The position numbers and the translations under genes are program-made. A DNA stretch of 64,000 nucleotides from Antedon bifida (taxonomy: Eukaryota > Echinodermata > Crinoidea > Comatulida > Antedonidae). The DNA lies in contig OY727099.1 in the NCBI GenBank assembly GCA_963402885.1, forward strand, positions 1,862,501-1,926,500, written 5' to 3'. How positions within the stretch are numbered: the first letter of the stretch is position 1; every line of letters begins with the position of its first letter. Positions 15,201 to 28,200 of this stretch are shown one piece after another. The notes beneath the pieces are model-generated. The model saw only the letters and a program-made list of their open reading frames with translations. It was not told the origin of the DNA and did no database searches.

Positions 15201-18200
15201 GGATGAGGAAAGCGTTGAGACTGGTGTTCCACCGTCAAGCCAGGAGGAAGGTGATGATACAACTTTACGAGAATCAGACGACGATTATGGTGAAGAAATT
15301 CGTAAATTTAACCTAAAAGCCAGCAGAGATGCTGAGGATGAACCGACAGCTGAGGATGAGGATGGTGAAGATTCAAATCCAAATGAAGAGGAAAGTGATG
15401 TGGAAAAGGATGGTACCAAAGAGGTACCTACAACAGAGGGGAATGAAAATGAACGTATAAGTTTTGAAGCAAAAACCTTTGAATCTAGTGATGAGGAAGA
15501 TGGAGAAGAAGATAATTTGTTTACTGTAAAACAAAAAGATGTTTTTGGTACTAAAACTTATGAGGAGGTACAGTATAATACAATGTTTGCTTTAATTGCT
15601 TTATCTATAAATTCTCATGTTTCTTTCTTACTGATTTTAAAATGGATTAACCAAAATCTACATAGCAGTTTATAATTAATCTGTGATATTATATTCTTTA
15701 CATTCGAGACCGTAAACAAATTTTGTATCTGTAACGAACCTAGTGTATCCGAGCCATTTGATTGGTTGATATTGTATTGCCTGCGTTTCTCCCATTTTAC
15801 TGATGAATATACCACAGTATAGTATACAGCTTTTTGAAAATTATGGGTCTAATACCCCTTTCACATCTGCAGTAAGTTGTAACAAGTTGTAACCAGGTTT
15901 GCATAGTGTGAAGACAATTTTATGGAAATTCTCTCAGAAGGGTCCCTCTCACGCCGATGAGAGGCCTGTTTTTGTTACGAGATGTCCAGAGTTGTTGCTG
16001 CGGGTACATGTATTACCATGGTATTAAACTGACCAATCATAGTTATCAAATGACTACAACTAAACTTTCTCCGAAGATTTCTTGTTGTTCGCGTATGCGT
16101 GTATTAAAACGTGTAATAAATTGGGAGATCGAACCTGGTCACAACTTGTTACAATTTGTAAAAATTTATGGAGATGGATAAGTCTTCGATATTCGTTTCA
16201 AGATGGTAGAGGCGGAATAATTTCATGAAAAAAAATGTTTTAAACAAATTTGAAAGTTGTAATCACTGAATGGTGGAAATAATTTAATTTGTTAAAAGCC
16301 TGACAATTTTTTTCAAAAAAATCCTACCCCATTCAATTCATAAAAATTCATATTTGTATAATAAACACACTTTGATATTGTTTATATGTGTGACAAGATT
16401 AATTTTCTTAAAAGCCATTTAAAGATACTTAAGTGACAAATTGTGTTTCAAAGTATAGATAAATTATTGAATATATCATCAACGGTATATTAGACATGAT
16501 GCATGTCCAATAAAAAAATATACTAAGTATAAGAAATTGCTTCTGAAAACCATTCACAACAGCAGTATGTTTTGTTAAATCATCAAGTATATTACACATG
16601 ACATATGATATTCACCAGAGTCGAGGCTATTCATATTTCTCTATGGAATCGATCAAATGAGAACAGCGTCCTTCGTCATCTCATAACTATAAGTTGAAAT
16701 TGTCGTTAATAATTTATTCACGATGTTGCCCATCGGACCTTAGATAAACCTTGTACGCTATGTTATTTACGATAACGTGAATATTTGTAAATTTAGGTTA
16801 AGATGGCAAAAAGATACCGTAAAACCTTGAAAAGAAGCCCATGGGCTTTTTTTTAGGACTCCTGCAAAGAGGGGGATTCTATTCGGTATAAGCTTCTGGG
16901 CTGGTATTATTTAAAAATTTGGAGTTCTTATGGTGTTTTCTTAGGATCAGTGTTTCTTTAGGTTTTATCACTACATCCTCCTGTAATGCTTCTTTTACTG
17001 AACACTAAAAGAAGAAGTTTTGTCTAACTTCATAGAAGTTGTTGTTGTTTGACATATGTAAGAAATTTCTAAGTTTCTACATACCAGGACCAAACAAATA
17101 ATATAAGATGAAAACCTTTTTTCAACATAGTTTTACTCAATTATCATTACTTTTTTCCTTATAGACTGACTCTGAGGTGGAGGAGATGATGAAGAAGAAA
17201 TCAAAAACTTTAACAAAAGCAGCAATGGTGAAAAAGATTCGTAAAAAGAAGCTGGTTGTTAACACCAAAGTAATTTTTGATGATGAAGGAGAGGTAACGT
17301 ATACTTTCAATTAAGTCCCGTCTCCCACTAATAGTTTGGTTAAACAACATATAAAAAAGGGATAAAAAAGCGAGATGAAGAAAAAGATGCTATACAAACA
17401 AACTTTCCGATTGCCTTTAGGCAAGAAAAATACATTGCCTACACATTTTCCACAAATAACTTAAGTATTTCCATGCTTGCCAAATGCCTGACATACCCAT
17501 GGTGTACTATAAATGTTAGTACCTTATTTTCACTCCCTTCACATCCCAATATTTCATTTTTCCAAGTTGGAATGTCTGCATTAAACTGGTGAAAAAAACA
17601 TGATGCTGGGATAATATAAGTGTCTTGTAAGAAAAGACTTTGTCGTTTTGAAATTACCAATATTCCTCAACTTTGTTTTAATATATTTTAACATATTTGA
17701 GATTACATAATAATCTCTGATCAATTCCTGGTATCTTTTCTTGCCAAGTAAAATAAACATGTCAACAATTTGACACATTTAGTCATACGAAAAGTAAACA
17801 GAATTATCCCAACATACGTGTGCTAATAACGTTACATTTTACTCATCGTTTGTGTTGACTTTGACTGTAGAAAATAACTCATCACAGTTCCCTAAAATTT
17901 ATTTGACAGTTGTATGTGACAACCTCATTTAGATGAGTATAAAGATATCTTGTAATACTTCCCGGTAATGATAAAAAATATGTCGGTTACGATCTATCAT
18001 TCGAATGATTAATACAAAGTAACTGATTGAGTGACTAACATGATAGATCAAGACTATGTCTTTAAATCCTTTTTCCATTCCATCAAGATTTTCCCACGAC
18101 CTTGTCTTTTTTATATTCTATCTTTGACTTGAAAGATCAAATTAGTCTGATATTCCTAGAAACACTACTCCATCTGTTTAAAAATTGTCTATTTTTTGTT

Positions 18201-21200
18201 GACATTAATCTTTATTCGATGTGATGTTTATTGAAGTATAAGTAATGACGTACATCAAAATTACAAGATTAAATATATATCCCTCTGAGAAAACAATTTA
18301 CAATTTCTTTTTGTTGAATAGACCATTTTAATATCACATAATTAATAGTTAAAAGCCCATTTGTCTGGAACAAACATATTTCTGGTTAAAATAACTATAA
18401 ATATACAGCGATTTAAAGTAACAAACTGCTGATATGTTACTATATACAGCTATTTATAGTAACAAACTGTTGATATGTTACTATAAATATACATCTATTT
18501 ATAGTAACAAACTGTTGATATGTTACTATATACAGCTATTTATAGTAACAAACTGTTGATATGTTACTATAAATATACAGCTATTTATAGTAACAAACCG
18601 TTGATATGTTACTATAAATATACAGCTATTTATAGTAACAAACTGCTGATATGTTACTATATACAGCTATTTATAGTAACAAACTGCTGATATGTTACTA
18701 TATACAGCTATTTATAGTAACAAACCGTTGATATGTTACTATAAATATACAGCTATTTATAGTAACAAACTGTTGATATGTTACTATAAATATACAGCTA
18801 TTTATAGTAACAAACTTTTGATATGTTACTATAAATATACAGCTATTTATAGTAACAAACTTTTGATATGTTACAATAAATATACAGCTATTTATAGTAA
18901 CATATCAACCAGGCCTTGTCCTTTAAGGCAAGCGAGTGCGATCACTCACCTAACACACTCCTAAACTGCCCTTGAGGAGTGCGATTTACAACACACCAAA
19001 ATACAAACAGCACACCTACAGCATCCCTGAATATATTGAGGAGTGCAATTTGTAGCACACCTATAATTTTCAAAAGACAAGGCCTGATATCAACTGCTGA
19101 TATGTTACTATAAATAGCTGCATATGGAAAGAAAAGTACACTATTTTAAAAAGGAAATTCTAAATTATTATTACTGACAGTCTATAGTTTTATTAGAACT
19201 CTTCTCCTAACCACATTACCATAAATTTTATCAAAACTTTCAGCAACTGCCCACATTTTCCTGCATATCCACATTTACCACTAATAGTCACATTTACGCC
19301 AAATCTAGCAAACTTACTGAGTTTGTTAAATCAGGATACTGTGATAAAAGATGAAATAATAATTTTTTTGAATTCAACCAATTTAAGACAATTGATGATT
19401 TGAAAACTGAAAAGACTTAGGTAATTTGATGATAACTATATTTAATTTAAATTGATATGAAATCGCACTTGTTCAGCTACTATTTCAACAATGACGGAAG
19501 TATGATCGACATTTGATTCCCAAAGGAGATCTTGATGTTATCTGCTTGATTCAGATACCAAGGTTGTTGAATCCTTTATATTTAATCCAATATTGTGAAT
19601 GTAGTGAACTTGCTTTTCCATCGCTGTTGGCAGTGACTGACATAAAGTCTTCCTGTTTCAGGGTGTTTTTTTTGTTTGTACTTTTTTATTATTTAACTGG
19701 TAATACAGTATGTTTGCTGTATTTTATTTTACATTATTCAACATTTAAGTAAGACTTCAACCATATGTTTGGTAGAAGATAAAGTGACACACCTTTGTGA
19801 CTCGATCAACAAAGTGTCCCCTGATTCGCAGTTGGTTAAAACTTGCTTACATCTTATTTGTCCATGTTAGAGATATTTTTTGCTTTGAAACTATGAGCTC
19901 TCTCTGTTATTCTGTTATACAAATTAATGCATTTTATTTAAAAAGCCCAACACTATATTTCCCCCTTGGTCAATTAAAAATGAGCACTACTACTACTTTT
20001 CCACTTTCTCACAATAACACATTCCATTTTGAAATAAAGACAAATTTACACTGTATAATGTCCTGATGCAGTATTACTGTAGAGGATAATCAAATGATGA
20101 TGTCATTTTGTCTCTAATGTAGGTGGCAGAACAGTGGCCTAAACCACAGGTAGCTAAAGAAGGTAAAGATGATGAAGAAGATGAGGGAGGCATCAACATT
20201 CAAAAAGCAAAAAGTTTTCTTCAAGAGGAAGATAAGCATGACAAAGAGCTGTTCAAACAACGAGTGCGAGAGAAACACAAGGTTGGTATTAATCCGTAAT
20301 TCATTACTACAGTAAGAGCACCTTTAAAGCTCTGTCTACACTATCAAACTTTATATGACAAAAAAATGTGATGTGCCCATATATGGACATGATGATGTCA
20401 TATCACTACCATATTTGGGCATATCACTACCATGGGTACATCACACTAGACTAGTATAGACAGAGGTTAAGACCAAATAAAGTTCATTAATAAGGATATT
20501 CCAAAGGAGGAGTACTGCATAAAAACAATATAATTGATCGACATCTTTAAATACACAAAGAAATATAAAAAGGGTATTTCAAAACATGATTTTGCCATTC
20601 CGGTTAATACAGTTGGCGTTCATGGAATAATAACATTAGTGTACTATAATAGTACAGTTCCATGGTCACACACTAATGCTAAACTGTTCCATATGGCTCC
20701 AATTTTCCAAGGTTCTCCCCTCATCATCTGTATGTCACTTCTCATCAATTCGTTAGCGCGTCATGAGTACTCGTTACTATATCATAACATTTTGCACCAT
20801 GGCGTTAAGTTTCCTTGATTGTACTTTTCTGTCCCTGACCAAAAATTAAAATCTTGGTTTATGCCATCTAAGTGTTTTGGCTTTTAATGTTTCTTGAATT
20901 ATTGAAAGTAAACATGAGTAATTTAGTCGCCATTGGCATAATGTTGAAGGCCTTGGGTGTATGTACAGTAAAGGTCAAAGGTTATCTGATTCAATTTAAT
21001 TGATTTGGCTCCATAAAATGGATACTTTAAAAAAAAAAAGAGTGCATGGGGCGAATCCAGAAAATTTAAACAGGGGAACATCTAACATGATGATATTATT
21101 TGTGTGTCAAAAAAAGATATCAACAATTGTTCATGTCATTTTAGCTATCAAAGGAGAGAGCGTACAACCCAAACGCCCCTGGATCCGCCCCTGTCGTTCT

Positions 21201-23871
21201 GTTTAAGGAAGCTCACCAAGTGAGGGCAAAATGAATGATAATAATCAAATAATACTTACCCCTGTACCTTTTACCATAGCAAACAAAGGTTTTCTTTTAT
21301 TCTTTTATAATAATAATAATAAAATCTTTATTTTAAAACGGAGGCTCGTTCACAACAAAATGTGTTCTTCCACAAGGCCGTATGAAAGAAATAAAACTAC
21401 AATATCACAATTATCAAACTGATGAACAAACAAGAAAATTATACATTAAAAAAAAAGTATAAAAATTTATATTAATGAATTAATAGATTTTCTAGTTATA
21501 TAGTAGATAAAATTAAAACAGAAAAGCTAAACAATTATAAACTCACTACAACAAAACAGGCTTAAATTTAGAAGAAATTAATCTTTTGAAATTGTTTAGG
21601 GAAAGAGAATTTTTTGTGTTTATATCAATTTCGTTCCAAATTTTGGCTCCACGGTAGAAAAAACTTTTCTTTTTATATTCTGTGTTTGGCTTTACTAGAC
21701 ATAGGTCATTTTTTTTAAATTTTATCAATTCATTCTTTATTCAATAAAGAATTGTAAAATTAAAGAATGTCAAAAATTCCAGGTCATCGCCTTACCAGGC
21801 AAATGCAGGAATGACAACAAATTACTTATTTAAACCATGGAGAAATAAGTTATTATTCATGTTTAAACACACAAAAAAACAATATAAATAATTTTTTTAA
21901 ACTGAGTAAGGAACCATTGTCCCACATGATGCTATGCCAAGCATTCTAGTAGCTGTGATAATGTAGTTTCACTCATGTTAAGGCCAATGATGAGCAGTAA
22001 TGGTTATAAAAATATAGAATCTATGTTATTCCTTATGACCATTTACACAAAACGCGGAGCGGTTTCCACTCAGGATAGATACAGATTCTATGTGGGATAA
22101 GCTATGCTGTTTTTTCGCTTACCATTACCACTTGCCTGTGTAAATTGGCCTCCGATAAGCTTCTATTTAATTTTTCGGGTTTATGAATCGTGTATATAAA
22201 TATATATGCATAGGTGAAATGTAACACCACTGTCAATCTTGTTGTTTACAGGCAAAACGACTGAAAGAAAAAGAGGACAGAAGAAAGTCTAGAAAAAGGA
22301 AAGAGGACAGACATTCTGGTGATGATAGTGACGATGGAGAAGGAGGTGGAGTCATGTTGGATGTGCAGTCAGAAGATGCATTTGATGTCGATCTACTACC
22401 AGACCCAGATAAACAGAAATCATCAGAAGATGAGGAATTAGAAGAGGAAGAAAAGAAACTAACAAAAAGGAAAAAGAAAGACAAATCGGATAGGTACATA
22501 AAATATAAGTTAGGATTAACAACTATCCAACATTATCCAATGCATATTTTTGGACTGTGGGTTGTTAAATGCATAATTAAACCATAGAGAAAGGTTATGT
22601 AAATCTATAGACTATTCTTCAATAATCGTTTTGGCTCATACAGTGGTGATGCCTTGCATCCATCATATTTTTAATATATGGCTTGAGAAATCTCCAGCCT
22701 AAATTTATTAATATTTTTGATAGACATTGTATTGCCTGGTGATTGGTTAATGGTTAGATCATCTATACATCACAGTCAATCACCGGTCCTAAACAATGTT
22801 TATTTTTGGAACATTATGCGTGACCAGTAAGATACATGGTACCTTTGATCTAAAGTCGTTGAAAGTCCTTCTGTTTTGTTTTTTGCACTTAAATTAATGT
22901 ATGCTATAGATACATACTATACAACAAATACAGAGATTACCGTATTTATTCGAATAAACACCCGCTTGAATAAATGCCTCCCCCGAATAAACACCCCATA
23001 GAACAACCTTTTTCAATAAACGCCTTCCTCAAATAAACGCCCGCCACATGCATATATACACATTATTGTATTACAAAACATTTCTATTTGTAGAATTCAT
23101 TGATGATCTACAATTTACCAAGCACTTTGATACAATTTTTACTGTATTTTATCACTTCGCGATATTGTGTTGTATCTTTTCATATCTTTATTTTATCTTT
23201 TATATTTATTTGATTATACATATTACACCCAAAAAAAATAAACGCCTCCCCTGAATAAATGCCTCCCTTGAATAAACGGTCCCCACCCTAAAAACCTTCT
23301 GAACAATAAATTCCCTGAGGCGTATATTCAAATAAATACAGTATATAAACAAAATCAATTAAATTATTATTCTCTACCCCATCCCAGCATCTAAATTTAA
23401 CATCCTAACATGTTACCATATTACACCCAAAACAAGTAAATGCCGAATAAATGCCTCCTTCGAATAAACGGTCCCCCTAAAAGCCCTCCTAAACAATAAA
23501 CACCCTGGGGCATGGGCATATATTTGAATAAATTCGGTATTTATGAACAAAATTAATCATTATTCTGTACCCCATCTCAGCATCTAAATAGAACATCCTG
23601 CTGTTGTAGTTTTGACTGACATTTGTCAATGTTAATGATGCACAGTCTGATTGATGATTGATTGACGTACATCTGTCATTTTCAAAATGTCAAGTTTAAT
23701 TGAATTTGCTCTCAACCTAATTTTTATTTCCTTCATTGCAGTGTACGGAAAAGGAAAAAATCCAAAACAGACTCAATACCATCCGGCGGCGATTTTGATA
23801 CGGGGATGACTCTAGCCGAGGATGAGGAGTTGGCGTTACACATATTATCAAACAACATGATATCAATATGA
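223..23871 (+). CDS. DDX10: DDX10 (Dbp4-type) DEAD-box RNA helicase, C-terminal about 670 residues, 5' end outside window
   Basis: ATP-dependent RNA helicase of the DDX10/Dbp4 family, which acts in the nucleolus in small-subunit rRNA processing (known for the family). Eleven exons join in frame with GT-AG borders: 223-337, 1072-1168, 8948-9052, 12073-12235, 13936-14122, 14476-14652, 15057-15567, 17165-17293, 20123-20281, 22252-22493, 23742-23871 (TGA 23869-23871). Motifs in order, numbered on the visible fragment: VLDEADR (1-7, motif II), SAT (34-36, motif III), [10 protein letters not shown] (151-160, motif V), HRAGRTAR (182-189, motif VI). The DDX10 C-terminal extension follows: acidic and Lys-rich stretches, then a closing [13 protein letters not shown]-like motif close to the vertebrate ending. 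About 671 residues are visible; the vertebrate protein is about 875, so the Q motif, Walker A and first exons lie before base 1. Exon-intron borders were read by eye and family identity is very strong. The introns are repeat-rich. Confidence 0.93.
1236..2110. repeat. 93-97 bp minisatellite in DDX10 intron 2
   Basis: About ten diverged units, each holding a core like CTTCAGACTNTTGGTGCCCA followed by CATCATAAACCTTCTCCTCT. Core starts fall near 1240, 1294, 1381, 1477, 1570, 1676, 1771, 1864, 1957 and 2048. Several units are exactly 93 bp, so an open frame persists on the minus strand (see findings). Confidence 0.9.
3650..4022. repeat. dispersed repeat with internal 85 bp tandem units
   Basis: Three and a fraction 85 bp units (phase point GCTAAACTC at 3696, 3781, 3866 and 3951) lie inside a longer element. 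Its right end (TTAATAGAGGTTCTACTGTA, to about 4021) is inversely related to its left end (GTACCTCTGTAACACC). Related fragments with 'CCCCTTAATAGG' and 'TTCTACT' words occur at 12480, 12890, 13650, 26950, 27470, 30280, 32045 and 46080, so this is a family. It sits in DDX10 intron 2. Confidence 0.75.
4634..4650. repeat. (CA)n microsatellite
   Basis: A short CA run follows a pyrimidine-rich stretch in DDX10 intron 2. Confidence 0.8.
8344..8384. repeat. perfect 19 bp inverted repeat with 3-base loop
   Basis: Arms 8344-8362 and 8366-8384 are perfectly complementary around GTT. The structure lies in DDX10 intron 2, about 560 bases before exon 3. The stem is too short and the loop too tight for a typical pre-miRNA. 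Confidence 0.9.
8555..8770. repeat. tandem duplication of about 115 bp
   Basis: Two close copies share CAGATGATGTTAGAAATCTG and TTGAGAATGATACCACCA (near 8607 and 8717), and a degenerate third lies near 8425-8480. The small open frames here come from the repeat and not from a gene. Confidence 0.75.
12446..13262. repeat. direct tandem duplication, two units of about 400 bp
   Basis: Unit 1 (about 12446-12842) and unit 2 (about 12847-13262) are nearly identical over most of their length, with a short extra stretch near 12876 in unit 2. Both carry a fragment of the 'CCCCTTAATAGGG' dispersed repeat. High identity points to a young duplication in DDX10 intron 4 as seen here. Confidence 0.9.
13645..13775. 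repeat. fragment of the CCCCTTAATAGG dispersed repeat
   Basis: It starts with 'CAGTACAACCCCTATTAAGG' and contains 'TTCACAAGAAAGTGTCCC', as in the copies at 3650 and 27540. It lies upstream of DDX10 exon 5. Confidence 0.65.
15850..16165. mobile_element. inverted-repeat element (MITE-like), about 300 bp
   Basis: Arms 15877-15899 and 16132-16154 are complementary over 23 bases with one mismatch. Element borders and target duplication are unclear. It sits just after DDX10 exon 7. Confidence 0.6.
18405..19122. repeat. 46-57 bp AT-rich tandem array, split by a MITE
   Basis: About eleven units of a TATTTATAGTAACAAACTG / TTGATATGTTACTATA pattern run to 18909 and resume at 19087. Each unit contains a small palindrome (TAGTAACA ... 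TGTTACTA). DDX10 intron 8 as seen here. Confidence 0.9.
18910..19086. mobile_element. hAT-like MITE, 177 bp, nested in a tandem array
   Basis: Perfect terminal inverted repeats CAGGCCTTGTC / GACAAGGCCTG are flanked by the 8 bp direct repeat ATATCAAC (18902-18909 and 19087-19094). The 8 bp duplication and CAG-type ends are typical of hAT elements. No coding capacity. Confidence 0.85.
20327..20467. mobile_element. palindromic MITE family A, copy 1
   Basis: It begins AAGCTCTGTCTACACTATCA and ends with the inverse TAGTATAGACAGAGG. The interior holds repeated 'CCATATTTGGGCATATCAC' words. Related copies are at 28890, 30994 and 48373. Confidence 0.8.
21300..21730 (-). mobile_element. 3' fragment of a non-LTR retrotransposon (LINE)
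   Basis: On the minus strand, 21728-21546 reads as the C-terminal end of a LINE reverse transcriptase ([13 protein letters not shown], then SLNNFKRLI). An A/T-rich tail with AATAAAG and a run of ATT triplets follows near 21325-21308, the expected 3' end. The element is 5'-truncated, in DDX10 intron 9 as seen here. Confidence 0.75.
22938..23345. mobile_element. inverted-repeat element with AATAAACGCC motifs
   Basis: It starts ACCGTATTTATTCGAATAAA and ends with the inverse TTCAAATAAATACAGTAT, with many internal AATAAACGCC words. A second partial copy runs about 23395-23545. DDX10 intron 10 as seen here. Confidence 0.7.
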
Positions 23872-24225
23872 TCGTTGATAGATTATTATAATAGTAATCG
23901 TATCCTGATGTATGACAACTGAGATTTTCAGAAGCCATTTTTTATTACTCATTGCATTTAGTTGTCTAAAATGTTCTTTTTAATTCATGGAAAACTTTTA
24001 ATTTAGGCTTTCTTTAAAAATCTTGGAACATTAAATCCTATTTCTGGATAATTTAATTAATTTTTTATGGATATATTAAATAATAACATTATGTGTGCTG
24101 TAAAGAACCTAGTACATCTTTTGCGATGAGTAGGGGGTTACCCTTGTTTACTAGTACACACAGCTACTGTCACACACAGCCACTTATCATAACTGGGCCC
24201 TACAGGAGACCAATCTTTGATTATA

Positions 24226-24231
24226 AATAAA
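24226..24231 (+). terminator. candidate polyadenylation signal of DDX10
   Basis: AATAAA lies about 355 bases after the DDX10 stop codon, in an AT-rich 3' UTR. Another AATAAA at 24982-24987 falls inside a MITE and is less likely. No transcript evidence is available. Confidence 0.4.
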
Positions 24232-24957
24232 TAACAAATAACATGTGATAGTTTCATCGTCTATAGACTACTGCCCTCAACGGCAACTACAATAGAACAC
24301 TACACTGGGAGAGAGATGAGTGTTTTTAGGTTTACATGTATCTGATTTTTTTCTTTCTGGATGTCAGGGTATTTTACTGTATGTATACAAAATTTGAATG
24401 ATTAAATTGTATAATGTACTGTGGTTTATTGTCTATAAAAAAAGACATGTTACGAAAATTAAAAGCAAAAGAACATAATTATTTTAAAAGTAGTTCATAA
24501 TTCCATTTTAGCTGCAGGAGTGTGCCCCTGCAAAGAATAATTATATGTAGTATATAAATCTGCAAAATCTCAACTACAGTTTAAATGGAATTTTATACAA
24601 TGGGATATTTATAATAGTAACATAGATACAGGTCTTTTCTATAATCATACTAATCTATGCCATGAAATAATGTTATTAAGTACATGCTAATATCATGTTT
24701 AATGTTATTTGAATATTTAAATAAAAACTTTCTGTAGTGATCTGACATCCATGATAGAAATGGAGTTATTTTCTTGAGCCTCCAGGTGTGGATATACTTG
24801 TTTACCGAGTAAAAAGCTCAATGTACAGTATGCTCTTATTACTGTAGATATAATAAAAGAACATCCAAAACTAATTATATGAATGGCTACGTTTAAAATT
24901 CTGTTATAGACATGGTTATGGGGCATACAAATTGCATCATTATTTTAAACATAATTG

Positions 24958-25170
24958 TCGATTGGGAACTTTCATTGTCAAAATAAAGATTCGTTGAGTA
25001 CTTTTTGTATTCGATTAGTAAATTTTGTGCTCAACAAAAAATCATTCGAATATAAAACAATAGTTATATAATAGTTAGCAACGCAAATAGATCAATTTCA
25101 ATGCTCAAAATACTCTGTTCAATAAGTACTCAACGGAAAAACTATACTCAACTATAAAACTCCCAATCGA
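24958..25170. mobile_element. MITE with 10 bp terminal inverted repeats
   Basis: TCGATTGGGA (24958-24967) and TCCCAATCGA (25161-25170) bound the element. ATAATT occurs just outside each end (24951-24956, 25171-25176) as a probable target duplication. It lies between DDX10 and CaRF-PIG3 copy 1, ending about 120 bases before the latter's ATG, so it may touch that promoter. Confidence 0.7.
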
Positions 25171-25288
25171 ATAATTAACGAATAAATATATGATTATGCT
25201 GTGTGTTTTATTGTTTGTTAAATTCAAATTCATACCGTCACCAATATTGGGCTAAAAATGTTTTTCACTTGGCAACCTTGTCTTCAAG

Positions 25289-28200
25289 ATGGATCCAATC
25301 TTGAAACCTGATGACAAAATTGCTCATGAAAAAGACGGTTCTTGCTGGACGAGTCTGTTTGCTAGGACAATTTTACCTAATTATGGTTACGTAAACAGCA
25401 TCGAGGATTGTAAAAAACTCACTGAATTTTACGCCGAAGTAACATCGTCAAAATATGTCGTTACCAAAGTTAATAAAGCTTTCGGAGAAACGGGTAGGCT
25501 TTTCAACTTCATGTTAAGGTAGCCTACCTGAACTGCCGCACCACCACCAAACGCTCGATGTGCCAATCATCGCGAGGCGATGTGTGGGATGGAATCGAGA
25601 TTCATAGGCCTAGCCTAGGCTTATACTACTTCTGGCATTGTACTTACTTGTGTTGTATTTGTAAGATTCTATCGACGCATTGGATGGCTATCATTTATTT
25701 TATTTAAACTATATGTACTAGCCTAGGCCTATCTATGAATAATTTTCATTTTAATTGGTTTTTTTTTTCAAAAATCGTACTTTCTGGCAATTTCATTGTT
25801 TTTGTATGCTAGACTGTAACATGTGTGATGCAAAATTTAAATTCAAAGATTCATTTTCATTCAAATAATTTTCTTTAAAAAGTAGCCCATGGAGGTATAA
25901 ATACCTCCATGAGTAGCCTAACTAAAATTGGTGTGAAGCTAATACAATTATATCGAGAAGTATAAGGGGAATGAGGAAAACTCTATACAGTAGCTCTTTT
26001 GGGTTGTATATGTGCTTACTGTATAAGTACAAAAATAAATTGTTTTTCAGATTTCAAAAGAGAACCACATCGTCTTACATGGGAATTCAAATCATCCGAT
26101 AGCCAGGGAATGGATATTCCTTTTGATGGAGTACCGTTCATGATCGTAAGCAAGAAGATAATGAGTTGCCAGTATGGATCGGACAAGTGCATCGCACAGA
26201 AACGTCGTTACAGACAAAAGATGGAAGTAAGTTTTGTGTTGACAGTAGCAGTTGGTTGGTGCATGAGTGATGTATGTACTATCTATAGACGATTTTTGCG
26301 CTACGACAGCCATCTTCGCAGAGATGACAAAAAGTCGTGACCAGCCGAGCGTAAAAAAATAACATGCATAGCGTTTTCAGGGGAATTTAATTAAACAATC
26401 ATAACTCCTTTATGAAGTGTCGTATGAGAAAAAAAAATTACTGTAAAATGTTCTTAAACGATTGTCGTACATCACTGTATGATTGAAACAAATTAGAAAC
26501 TTTTTTTTCACTGCTTAAAGTTCATCGAAAAAACACCCGGTGTATAAGCATAGGCGTTTGTCACCACCGTCTATTTAAATGTGTTACATTACAAATATTC
26601 ATATTTTTACTGTAAACTGTGCTAAAACAACTTGTTTGTCATAAACAATAATATACAGTATAAAGGAAGGTAGTAATTGTAATTAACTCAATCACATTTT
26701 TACAATAGGAACCTGGAGTTACAAAGAAGCGAAGAAACGTCGTGTTCTGCAAAAAGCGAGACTGTCCTGTTCAGATTCGATTTAGAGAAGTCATCAAGTT
26801 TCCAGACTATAAAGTAAAGTGTTTATAATGTTTTCAAGTAAGATTTTAAAAAAAAGTGCTATGGGTTCGACTTTCATCGTCTTTTCTGTGAGAGTGTTAT
26901 AGCAGTATTAGCAGTATTCTAGGCAGTGCAATCCTTTCTTTGGGACCCCCCCCCCCCCCCTCCCCCACTATTCTGGAGACACTCCTATTAAAGGGACACC
27001 ATTACCAAACCACCTCCTCCCTATTCAAGGGACGACATCCCTTGGGTTCTGAAAAAAATAGTTCTACTGTATAAAAAATTTGGATACATGTACATTTTCC
27101 TCAAACATGTAGTTTTTCAACAGCTATTACGTCCCTGTCCTTCCAAAATTATTGTAAAATTTGATAATTTTTCAAAAGTTTGATTTTAACCAAGCAATAT
27201 GGAAATAAAAATTACATTTCAGGGTTGATAAATTTAGCAATTAACACATTTGTAAATTCTGAAATTGAATCAAATTGCCACATTCATGATATCGTATTTC
27301 TTAAAGTGGCACTGGCGTTTAAATTAATTTGTTATCCTTGGAAAAATTGCAGCAACTGTTCTTATAATAGGCATGTTTTATATATGTGGAGCCTGTTATG
27401 TAGGCCTATTGTAAAACAAGGTTAAACATGGTCTATTGCAAAAAAAATATGGCCATAACAGCAGAACTCCTATTTAGGAGGATACTTCGGAACCCAAAAA
27501 AGTTATAGGATGTCCCCTGATTATAGGTTAGCTCTAGTGTTAAAATATATATTTCCCCTTGTTTGTTTCACAGGAAAGTGTCCCATTAATAGTGGTGTCC
27601 CTTGAATTGGTGGTCCTAATGTAAATTGACCAAATATGGAAATACTAGTACATTCTTATGCTGAATCCACTTTCAGGCTGCCATTTAAAACCGGTTATTT
27701 AAAATTTGGCCTGTTTCTAATGCTAAGAAATTGGAGTTAATCTACAGTATTCACACGATTAATAACCGGTTATTTTTTGCAGCAGAAACTTGACCTTTGA
27801 CTGCTGTATTGATGATAGTTGTCTTGACTCATGGAGAACAATAATGTTTTGTTGTTTTATTTTATTTTATTCAGTCAGACCAACAGCGATAAATACCGCC
27901 ACTAACAGGTTTGAAACATAAAACAACAACATCAAAAACGGTTAACAATAAAATACAGATAGAAATATATATAAATATATAAACAATGCTATATGATTGC
28001 AAAGAAGAATTTTGTTTAAGCTAAATAATATTAAATAGATATTGATATCAAAAAGTAGTTCATAATTTCATTTTAGTTGTCGAAGGGTAGGAGTGTCCAC
28101 CACACCCTTGGATCCGCCCTTGATATACACAATGAATTTGTGTTTCAACACGCCCTTTGACCCATTGAATAGATTCATAGTTAAAGAAGCGAGTGATTTT

